A DNA stretch of 5,644 nucleotides from an uncultured Prevotella sp. (GTDB lineage: Bacteria > Bacteroidota > Bacteroidia > Bacteroidales > Bacteroidaceae): contig CAMGFM010000097.1 of assembly GCA_946055365.1 (NCBI GenBank), positions 1-5,644 of the forward strand. Reading direction: 5' to 3'. Of the stretch, positions 1 to 5,644 are shown one piece after another. A program made the translations under genes and the position numbers. A model generated the notes under the pieces. The model did not search any database and was not told the origin of the DNA. It saw only the letters and a program-made list of their open reading frames with translations. The stretch's first letter is position 1; the number at the start of each line of letters is the position of its first letter.

Positions 1-1
1 A

Positions 2-844
2 AGACCTTTTGTTGACCTCAGAAGAAAAAAAATCAATCTCTCAATGAGAGACGACGATTTCAGCGACCAATACATTGTCAACAGGCAGGAGATACTCATC
101 AATCAGGCGGTGAGCTACTTCCTTAGCGAGGACAGGGCAATGATGGACACGGCAGTCTATCTGCTGAAGCTCATACCAGGCAATGATGCAGTGGCAGACA
201 ACGTGAGAAAATTCGTGAACTTCAAAAAATACTTCATAAAATACAGGCTCAATCAGCTCTCCGATCCACAAGAGATACAATATGCCAAGGAAGCGGAACT
301 GTATGTGCTGGGCAGCAGCGACGAAAACCGCGCCGCCATATATGCCGAGATGAGAAAGTATTATCAGCACGTGCCTTTTGAGCAGGTGGACTCCCTGCTG
401 AACCTCATGGACGACGACAACCCCAAGAAATGGTATCTGAAAGGCATACTGTGGAGCAACCGCCCCGAAGAAAGCCTGCTGACGGAAGACAATAGCCAAG
501 AAGAGCTGAGCGATGCGGAAATGATGGACTTGTTGCGCACAGACCCCGAAAAATACTACGCCATTCTCGACGAGCAGGACAAGCAAGACGCACAGGCAGC
601 ACAGTATGCCGACGTGGCAGATACGCCAGACTACATGGCCTACTTCCAGCACAGCTTTGACATTGAGCCAAAGTTCATGCGCTTCTACAGACACGAGGCC
701 AACATCAGCGACAAGCTGAGAAAGGAACATCCGTTCCTTACAAAGGACATACCGCTGTATCGCAAGAAGGCAATGCTGCTGATGCAGGCAAGCAACAGGC
801 GCAAGGCACAGAACAATGCGCCAGCGCAAGACGAAAACGAGTAG
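2..844 (+). CDS. TPR-like helical protein of unknown function, probably 5'-truncated by the window edge
   Basis: I do not recognise this gene by name. The frame has no stop back to base 2, and the residues before the first ATG at 44 (ending KKINLS) read naturally into it, so it is probably the C-terminal part of a longer protein. The alternative is a complete 266-residue protein starting at 44; the A-rich leader there would be acceptable for Bacteroidetes initiation. The product is mostly amphipathic helix and highly charged. Counting from the ATG, residues 17-60 and 95-138 look like degenerate TPR helix pairs, and a second helical part at 195-245 contains AYFQHSFDIEPKF, like a TPR second helix. 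Between them, about 141-192 is a strongly acidic, glutamine-rich insert. No membrane segment or signal peptide is visible; one could lie upstream of the window. The stop is 22 bases before the barrel gene, which implies co-transcription and a possible role in the same envelope process. The coding call is firm; function is unknown. Confidence 0.8.
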   Translation, partial: RPFVDLRRKKINLSMRDDDFSDQYIVNRQEILINQAVSYFLSEDRAMMDTAVYLLKLIPGNDAVADNVRKFVNFKKYFIKYRLNQLSDPQEIQYAKEAELYVLGSSDENRAAIYAEMRKYYQHVPFEQVDSLLNLMDDDNPKKWYLKGILWSNRPEESLLTEDNSQEELSDAEMMDLLRTDPEKYYAILDEQDKQDAQAAQYADVADTPDYMAYFQHSFDIEPKFMRFYRHEANISDKLRKEHPFLTKDIPLYRKKAMLLMQASNRRKAQNNAPAQDENE

Positions 845-866
845 CACTCAAGAATAAAACAGATAG

Positions 867-2966
867 ATGAACAGAAAAACTTTCATATATATCATCCCCT
901 GTCTGCTGTATGCAGCAAGGACTCTCGGCGGCACGCTCCCCGTGCCGCCGCCTGTCAATGCCTCAACTGTGGAGGAGAACGACTCTACGGGCGTGTATGA
1001 CGACCTCAAGACCGACAACGACACCATAGCCAAGACGCGCTACAACCTTGTGCCTGACAGCCTGAATGCCATGGACTACATTCTCGAGAAACGATACAAG
1101 GTGTACAACGACAAGTTCACGCGCCGCTGGGACGACCACCTGTTTCTCGAGTTTGGCGGAGGCATGCATTTTGACACACAGACGGGAGGCGCAGACCTCT
1201 CGCCGCTCACTTCGGTAAACCTTGGCGTGGGCAAACAGTTCAACAAGTATCACTCAGTGAGACTCAACGGCGAGGCAGGACTGGGCTATCTGCGCCGTGA
1301 CAAGCACACCTATGCGCGCCTCACGGTGACGGCAGACTATATGTTTGACCTGTCGAGCTACATCTACGGCTACCGGCCGTCAAGGCTGCTCGACGTGTCG
1401 GCATTTGTGGGCGCAGGCTTGCGCAAGAAGCTGAGCAAAGACAGCAGGACAGCCCCTAATGGCAAGGAAATGCACCTCGGTATGCAGATGAAATTCTTCT
1501 CTGGACCGCAGGGCTACCTCGCCATAGAGCCTTATGCGGGCATCGCATCAAGGGCCTACAATTATAAGTATGGCGCATTCTATGGGGCAAACCTCAAGTT
1601 CATCTATTACATACACAACAACCTCTCGCCCGAAGACCGCAGGCGTTTTATGAAGACACGGCCCGAGACCGCCGACTCGACGGCGCATCCCGAGGAATGG
1701 CGCACACCGTGGTTTGGAGAGATAAGCGGCGGAGCGACATTGTTCAAAAACCGCAGGGCAACAGACAACATACAGGCAAACAAGACGGCTGTGGGACACC
1801 GCACAGCCTTCTATCTGGGACGATGGCTCTCGCCTGCAATAGCCGTGAAGCTGGGCGTGTCGCAGAGCGAGACAACGTGGCAGAAGACCAGCGTGGCCAT
1901 GGGCGACGAGGATATAGACATGCCGCAACAGCCCGACGTGACACACCGCGCCCATAACATCAACAGCAACATCAGCGCGGAGGCCGTGGTGAACGTGTTT
2001 GGCTTTGCCAAGCACTATGACTGGCAAAGACCCTACGGCGTGAACGTCATCCTCGGAGGCGGATTCGGATGGCTGATGAAAAACAACTACAACGAAAAGA
2101 CAAAGCTCCACAGCAGAAGCTATCACTATACGGGCGCAGTGCAGGCATGGTATCGACTGTCGGACTGCTTGCAGGTGTTTGTAGAGCCGAGATATACCAA
2201 CTACAACTATCACATACCCTACACCAACATCAGCGAATGGCGCAACTTCAGCGACGACGTGCTGAGCCTCAACCTCGGACTCACGGCCTATACCCGCGGC
2301 AACAAATATCGCAAGCCCAAGATGGAGGACGACTCACGCTGGATGACGTTCAGCGCAGGCGCAGGGGCAGGCACAAACTTCGTGCTTACGCACAATGCCT
2401 ATGAGGGAGCGGCCATGAACTACAACGCCAACGCCTTTGCGGAGGTGCATCTCGGCAAGGTGTCGGGCGTGAGAGCCTCGTTTGAGTTTATGTCAATGAA
2501 CGGCATAGACATAGAACGCTACACTGCCACCAACCCTGCCACTGGCTCGTCATACAGCATAGCAGGCCCGGTGGAGCATAACCACAAGCGAGGCTTCGTG
2601 TCGCTGGACTATCTGCTCAACGTGAGCAACCTCTTCGGCGGCTATCAAGGCAGGCAGCCCTTTGAGGGAGAGCTTTTCCTTGGCCCAACGCTCATGGTGT
2701 CGCTCGGCAACAGCTACAAGAACGGCAGCTCACTGGTGCTTAACAACGGCTATGTGGTGAATGAGAGAGAGTATGACTACTACACAAAGCCACTGCTCGG
2801 CGCAAACGCTGGCGTGAAACTCAAGTTTAACATCACACGACACATCGCCGCCACGCTCACGCCGCAGATGTATCTGCTGTATAACAGCCCCCAGATGAAC
2901 GGAGTGGCCACAAGCAAGATGAGACTGTTTGAGACTCTGGACTTAGGCATACAGTATGACTTCTAA
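867..2966 (+). CDS. Outer-membrane beta-barrel protein with three tandem barrel-like modules
   Basis: This 699-residue protein is predicted to be exported and inserted in the outer membrane. It begins with a basic and hydrophobic signal-like segment (residues 1-21), then a proline-rich, acidic linker and a conserved-looking stretch NAMDYILEKRYKVYNDKF (67-84). The rest is alternating hydrophobic, aromatic and glycine beta strands ending in QYDF; a terminal phenylalanine is the usual barrel-assembly signal. Three modules can be aligned by eye: about 89-250, 280-477 and 491-699. Each opens with a Gly-rich strand (HLFLEFGGGMHF, WFGEISGGATLF, WMTFSAGAGAGTNF). Each has a central motif (DYMFDLSSYIYGYR at 157, EAVVNVFGFAKHYD at 372, DYLLNVSNLFGGYQ at 581), then a strand pair ending near LAIEPYAG, VFVEPRY or TLTPQMY. 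Each closes with an aromatic strand. The modules resemble the single barrel domain common in Bacteroidales envelope proteins. Ligand or partner is unknown. It follows the upstream TPR-like gene by 22 bases, with no terminator between them. Confidence 0.9.
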   Translation: MNRKTFIYIIPCLLYAARTLGGTLPVPPPVNASTVEENDSTGVYDDLKTDNDTIAKTRYNLVPDSLNAMDYILEKRYKVYNDKFTRRWDDHLFLEFGGGMHFDTQTGGADLSPLTSVNLGVGKQFNKYHSVRLNGEAGLGYLRRDKHTYARLTVTADYMFDLSSYIYGYRPSRLLDVSAFVGAGLRKKLSKDSRTAPNGKEMHLGMQMKFFSGPQGYLAIEPYAGIASRAYNYKYGAFYGANLKFIYYIHNNLSPEDRRRFMKTRPETADSTAHPEEWRTPWFGEISGGATLFKNRRATDNIQANKTAVGHRTAFYLGRWLSPAIAVKLGVSQSETTWQKTSVAMGDEDIDMPQQPDVTHRAHNINSNISAEAVVNVFGFAKHYDWQRPYGVNVILGGGFGWLMKNNYNEKTKLHSRSYHYTGAVQAWYRLSDCLQVFVEPRYTNYNYHIPYTNISEWRNFSDDVLSLNLGLTAYTRGNKYRKPKMEDDSRWMTFSAGAGAGTNFVLTHNAYEGAAMNYNANAFAEVHLGKVSGVRASFEFMSMNGIDIERYTATNPATGSSYSIAGPVEHNHKRGFVSLDYLLNVSNLFGGYQGRQPFEGELFLGPTLMVSLGNSYKNGSSLVLNNGYVVNEREYDYYTKPLLGANAGVKLKFNITRHIAATLTPQMYLLYNSPQMNGVATSKMRLFETLDLGIQYDF

Positions 2967-3031
2967 GAAGCAGTGTCGCAACGGACAAGACCACACGTCA
3001 CGCACAAAAGGCTGTGGAGACTAAGACAGAC

Positions 3032-3150
3032 GCGGCACTCGAAGAAAAAGGAAGCGGCACCAGGAAAATGAAAAGTGGCACTTGGCAAAACTAAAGTGGC
3101 ACTTGGGAGACGAAAAGCGGCACTTGGCACACTGAAAAGTGCCACTTTAA
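3032..3150. repeat. Six-copy, 21-22 bp periodic array of a near-palindromic element
   Basis: The consensus is AAAGTGGCACTTGG. Counting from the G that opens the GYGGCAC core, copies start at 3032, 3054, 3075, 3096, 3117 and 3139, so spacings are 22, 21, 21, 21 and 22. The first two copies are degenerate (GCGGCACTCG, GCGGCACCAGG). The middle three are close (GTGGCACTTGGCA, GTGGCACTTGGGA, GCGGCACTTGGCA). The last is GTGCCACTT, with the centre base complemented. The core AAGTG-G-CACTT is an inverted repeat around one base, as in binding sites for dimeric proteins. The period is two turns of B-DNA, so all copies face the same side of the helix. The array sits between the barrel gene and the TPR gene. 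It could be an operator array, a transcript-folding element, or a dispersed intergenic repeat; the sequence alone does not decide. Confidence 0.85.
3136..3148. repeat. 13-bp perfect palindrome closing the array
   Basis: AAAGTG-C-CACTTT is an inverted repeat with 6-base arms around a single C. It is the strongest palindrome in the array and the only copy with C rather than G at the centre. Because of that, bases 3137-3148 are exactly complementary to 3093-3104 (copy 4) and to 3072-3083 (copy 3). They also pair with copy 5 (3114-3125) with one mismatch and an 11-base loop. In RNA, the last copy could therefore form alternative 11-12 bp hairpins with any of the three preceding copies. No T-run follows on the plus strand, so it is not a typical intrinsic terminator. 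Confidence 0.7.
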
Positions 3151-3230
3151 CGGCAGGAGAGAGAACTGCGGCATTTCTTGACACGCGTCATCTCGCACGG
3201 CAAGCCGCACGCATCACGCCAAAGCCATAC

Positions 3231-3268
3231 ATATTATAAAAGACATTTGACTACCTATTTTAACTTAG
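3231..3268 (+). promoter_or_regulatory. Possible promoter region of the exported TPR gene (weak)
   Basis: Just after the GC-richer repeat region the sequence becomes AT-rich, directly before the ATG at 3274. GACATTTG (3242-3249) and TAACTTAG (3261-3268) each match five of the six fixed bases of the Bacteroidetes -7 element TAnnTTTG. Neither has a TTTG at the expected distance upstream. TATTATAAA (3232-3240) is also present. A promoter is expected here because the preceding gene ends 307 bases upstream, but no element is convincing. Confidence 0.2.
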
Positions 3269-3273
3269 CAAAC

Positions 3274-4869
3274 ATGAAAAAACTGATTACTGTCATCATG
3301 GTGTCGCTGTGTATGGCGGCGACTATGCACGCACAAAAACGTGACGTGCAGTCAATAGCCAACGATGAGGCGGCTATCAAGGCTCTGTATGAAATAATCG
3401 CCAACAACGATTACGATAATCGCTATAAGGAAGATTTCATAAACGAGCTGTGCAAGAACAAACGACTGCGCAACAACCCCAAACTCTACACCACCGTAGC
3501 CAGCGCGTTCTGGTATAAGGCAGGCATGGACACCGCCAGTGCCTACAAATACTGCGACATGGCACTAAATATTAACCCCGCGTTTCTGGACGTGTACACG
3601 CTCAAGGCAGAAATACAGACCCATCTGGGAAATGATGACCAAGCCGTGGCACTCTATAGGCAGGGCATAGACCTGAACCGCACCGATAAGGATGCGTGGA
3701 GACGATTTGCCAGCTACTATATCCAAAAGCATGACACGGCGGCTGTGGAACAGCTGCTGCTCAAAGCCAAGCAGGCTATACCAGACTATCCCGCCAACCT
3801 GGAACTGTGCAGGGTGTACAGACAGATAGACGAGTACAGCGCATGGAACAAGGCTCTGCAATACTACGACGTTGCAGAAACAGAGGAAATGGATGCCGTG
3901 GACTATCAGCAGTGGTGCGCACTATATAACTCACTCGCACAAGCAAACAGCGACATCGGCAACAAGGCGGCAGAACTCACGTCTTTCATAAGCATGTTTG
4001 AGAAAGCAGAACTGGGAATGGCGAGATTTCCCGACCACGGCGGACTCATGAAGGCAGCACTGCTCTCTGCAAGCAGGTGTGCAAACATGTATCCCGCTAC
4101 CGACATGGACAAGAAAAGAGAGTATGCACAGAAGGGCATGGAAATAGGCAAGAATTTTCTGGCCTCGGGTGACACGCTCGTTAACGATGATGCTCATTAT
4201 AACTATGCTATATGCCTCATGAATTATGGCAAAAACGAGGACGCGCTGGCAGAGTTTGGCTATCTCAAGGACAACGGCTCGGAAAACATGCAGAACGTGG
4301 CGATACAATATATCACAAATATATATAGGGACGCAGGCGAATGGAGCAAGGCCGCCGACGAGTATGCACTGTATGTGAAAAGACTTGAAGACGCAGGTAA
4401 GGCAAAGCGCGGAAATTACACAAATTACGCTCAAATATACATCGGCATGGCTGAAGAACTGAACGGACAGGACAAGCTCGACGCTTATCTCAAGGCCATA
4501 GACGTGTACAGACAAGCGGCAAAGAAACAGATTGATGACGCTCCGTACATGTATTATCGCATTTGCACTCTCTTTAACACCCTCTCCTCAAAAGAGGAAT
4601 TAATAGCTGATCTGTCCACAGCACAGTCTGACGCAAAGGCATTGCACTCACTGCTCTCAAGCAAAAGCAACATCACGGATGACGAAAAGGAATATTTGCA
4701 GTGGGCATGCTATATCATAGGCGAATATCACTTCAGAACCGTAGAGAAACAACCGTATAAAGTCACGAAAAAATATTTCTTGGAGATGTACAATCTAAAG
4801 CCGGACAACAGCCTCGGCAATTATGCCAAAAGGGTTTTGACTTCACAAGTCTTTAAGATGAAACTATAG
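3274..4869 (+). CDS. Exported tetratricopeptide-repeat protein
   Basis: The product is 531 residues. The start is the ATG at 3274 because it begins a classic signal peptide (MKKLITVIMVSLCMAATMHA, cleavage expected after residue 20, before QKR). An in-frame TTG at 3178 would add 32 polar residues ahead of the signal peptide and overlaps the repeat flank, so it is rejected. The cysteine at 13 lies inside the hydrophobic core and is followed by a normal type I cleavage site, so a lipoprotein is unlikely. The mature protein is nearly all helix. Clear TPR pairs are at about 71-103 (ending CDMALNINPAF), 104-137 (DQAVALYRQGIDLNRTD) and 138-171; later pairs are at about 305-340 and 341-373 (WSKAADEYALYVKRLED). 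The end, EMYNLKPDNSLGNYAKRVL, has the form of a last TPR helix. Such periplasmic scaffolds bind partner proteins; no catalytic motif is seen and the partner is unknown. It has its own upstream region, and its 3' end faces recA. Confidence 0.92.
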   Translation: MKKLITVIMVSLCMAATMHAQKRDVQSIANDEAAIKALYEIIANNDYDNRYKEDFINELCKNKRLRNNPKLYTTVASAFWYKAGMDTASAYKYCDMALNINPAFLDVYTLKAEIQTHLGNDDQAVALYRQGIDLNRTDKDAWRRFASYYIQKHDTAAVEQLLLKAKQAIPDYPANLELCRVYRQIDEYSAWNKALQYYDVAETEEMDAVDYQQWCALYNSLAQANSDIGNKAAELTSFISMFEKAELGMARFPDHGGLMKAALLSASRCANMYPATDMDKKREYAQKGMEIGKNFLASGDTLVNDDAHYNYAICLMNYGKNEDALAEFGYLKDNGSENMQNVAIQYITNIYRDAGEWSKAADEYALYVKRLEDAGKAKRGNYTNYAQIYIGMAEELNGQDKLDAYLKAIDVYRQAAKKQIDDAPYMYYRICTLFNTLSSKEELIADLSTAQSDAKALHSLLSSKSNITDDEKEYLQWACYIIGEYHFRTVEKQPYKVTKKYFLEMYNLKPDNSLGNYAKRVLTSQVFKMKL

Positions 4870-4874
4870 ACCAT

Positions 4875-4935
4875 AGAAACAATAAAAAGGCGGGACACAC
4901 ATTACATATAAAACGTGTGTCCCGCCCTTGTTTCT
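4875..4935. terminator. Bidirectional intrinsic terminator between the TPR gene and recA
   Basis: A perfect 12-bp GC-rich stem pairs 4889-4900 (GGCGGGACACAC) with 4915-4926 (GTGTGTCCCGCC) around a 14-base AT-rich loop. Outside it, AGAAACAA (4875-4882) is exactly complementary to TTGTTTCT (4928-4935), separated from the main stem by an asymmetric internal loop (six bases left, one right). On the minus strand the main stem is followed at once by TTTTTATTGTTT, a good T-tract, so it should efficiently end recA transcripts. On the plus strand the tail is only CTTGTTTCT, so termination of the TPR transcript is probably weaker. It begins six bases after the TPR stop codon. Confidence 0.9.
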
Positions 4936-4964
4936 GGCACTGGGCAGCCCTGCTCATGGCAAGA

Positions 4965-4995
4965 TGCCGCCCCTCTCTTGGCGGCACATGCCGCC
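4965..4995. repeat. Overlapping inverted repeats that form mutually exclusive hairpins in the recA 3' region
   Basis: Three 6-base arms occur in a row: GCCGCC (4966-4971), GGCGGC (4980-4985) and GCCGCC (4990-4995). The middle arm can pair with the left arm (7 bp counting T4965-A4986, 8-base loop) or with the right arm (6 bp, 4-base loop ACAT), but not both. It lies in the stretch between the recA stop and the terminator, so it would be in the recA mRNA 3' untranslated region. It has no T-tract and is not itself a typical terminator. Confidence 0.6.
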
Positions 4996-5030
4996 TTAAG
5001 ACATGGTGTCACGGCATTTTACGCGCCTGT

Positions 5031-5644
5031 CTACTGCTCGCGCTTCTTGGCGATAGCCTCCTTGATGAGTGACTCAAGCTCCTCCATAAGCTCAGGATTG
5101 TCCTTGAGACATGTCTTGGTGGCATCACGTCCCTGAGCCAGCTTTGTGCCGTTGTAGGAATACCATGAGCCAGACTTCTGCACGATGCCATACTCCACGC
5201 CGAGGTCTACAATCTCTCCCACCTTTGACACGCCTTCGCCGAATGTAATCTCAAACTCGGCCTTACGGAATGGAGGAGCCACCTTGTTCTTGACCACCTT
5301 GACACGCACCTGATTGCCAATCACCTGATCGCCGTCCTTTATGGCCGTCACCTTGCGTATGTCTATGCGCACAGAGGCGTAGAACTTGAGCGCGTTGCCG
5401 CCCGTAGTGGTCTCAGGGTTGCCAAACATCACGCCTATCTTCTCTCTCAGCTGGTTGATGAAGATACATGTGGTGTTGGTCTTGGCTATTGTGGAGGTAA
5501 GCTTGCGCAATGCCTGCGACATGAGGCGCGCCTGCAGGCCCACCTTGTTGTCTCCCATGTCGCCCTCTATCTCTGCCTTGGGCGTGAGAGCCGCCACGGA
5601 GTCGATGACGATGATGTCGATGGCCGACGAGCGGATGAGTTGGT
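5031..5644 (-). CDS. recA: RecA recombinase, C-terminal part (N-terminus outside window)
   Basis: RecA polymerises on single-stranded DNA, drives homologous strand exchange using ATP, and stimulates LexA-type self-cleavage in the SOS response; it acts in the cytoplasm. About 203 residues are present, from QLIRSSAID at the window edge to the TAG at 5031-5033. By comparison with E. coli RecA from memory this is roughly residue 131 to the end. Visible landmarks are the Walker B strand IDIIVIDS (5598-5621), VAALTPKAEIEG leading into loop L1, the FINQ strand with the ATP-sensing glutamine, and loop L2 GNPETTTGGNALKFY. The C-terminal domain (WYSYNG, LKDNPEL) follows. The Walker A loop and catalytic glutamate are beyond the edge. 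The protein ends in IAKKREQ, without the long acidic tail of E. coli RecA. The GTG at 5597 is an internal valine codon, not a start. It runs convergent to the TPR gene; promoter and any operator are not in the window. Confidence 0.98.
   Translation of the reverse strand, partial: QLIRSSAIDIIVIDSVAALTPKAEIEGDMGDNKVGLQARLMSQALRKLTSTIAKTNTTCIFINQLREKIGVMFGNPETTTGGNALKFYASVRIDIRKVTAIKDGDQVIGNQVRVKVVKNKVAPPFRKAEFEITFGEGVSKVGEIVDLGVEYGIVQKSGSWYSYNGTKLAQGRDATKTCLKDNPELMEELESLIKEAIAKKREQ

Noticed and set aside
41..847. A 268-codon open frame on the minus strand across the whole first gene
   Set aside because: It mirrors the plus-strand gene almost exactly and encodes a valine-, histidine- and cysteine-rich sequence with no domain pattern, typical of a codon-bias shadow. 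The plus frame has plausible helical protein composition and operon spacing.
1548..2213. A 221-codon minus-strand frame inside the barrel gene
   Set aside because: It is antisense to a well-supported barrel gene and has low-complexity V/H/C-rich composition without any recognisable motif.
2960..2970. CTTCTAAGAAG palindrome at the barrel gene stop codon as a terminator
   Set aside because: Five-base arms around one base leave no room for a hairpin loop, and no T-tract follows.
3032..3150. CRISPR array
   Set aside because: The period of 21-22 bases is too short for repeat plus spacer, the repeats are degenerate, and no cas genes are nearby.
3178..3273. TTG at 3178 as the start of the TPR gene
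   Set aside because: It would place 32 polar residues before a textbook signal peptide, which would no longer be N-terminal; the ATG at 3274 fits export.
4934..4987. Echoes of the array element (TGGCACTGGGCA at 4935, GCGGCACATG at 4981)
   Set aside because: The first matches 11 of 12 bases of copy 3, but the surroundings are not phased at 21-22 bases and have no palindromic arms, so chance similarity is likely.
4915..5136. A 73-codon plus-strand frame after the TPR gene
   Set aside because: It begins within the terminator stem and runs antisense into recA; no protein features.

Overview
The window looks like chromosomal DNA of a member of the Bacteroidales, most likely Prevotella or a close relative. 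This is inferred from the RecA residues, the tryptophan- and tyrosine-rich outer-membrane barrel ending in phenylalanine, start codons without Shine-Dalgarno sequences, and mixed GC content of roughly 50%. No mobile element, CRISPR array, tRNA or rRNA was seen.

Layout. Positions 2-844 (+) hold an unrecognised helical, TPR-like protein whose frame is still open at the left edge, so it is probably the C-terminal part of a longer protein. Only 22 bases later, 867-2966 (+) encodes a 699-residue secreted outer-membrane beta-barrel protein, apparently built from three tandem copies of one barrel-like module. The two genes look like one operon with an envelope role. A 307-base gap (2967-3273) follows. 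It contains six degenerate copies of a near-palindromic element (consensus AAAGTGGCACTTGG) spaced 22, 21, 21, 21 and 22 bases apart, with the last copy inverted in its centre. Next is a 531-residue exported TPR protein at 3274-4869 (+); its correct start is the ATG before a clear signal peptide, not an earlier TTG.

The right end is convergent. A strong hairpin at 4875-4935 lies between the TPR gene and recA, which runs leftwards from the right edge and stops at 5031. Its T-rich tract is better placed to terminate recA. Between this hairpin and the recA stop codon is a GCCGCC / GGCGGC / GCCGCC trio that can form two mutually exclusive hairpins. Only the last 203 or so residues of RecA are present.

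The least ordinary items are the helically phased repeat array and the internally triplicated barrel protein with its co-transcribed partner. Neither can be given a precise function from sequence alone.
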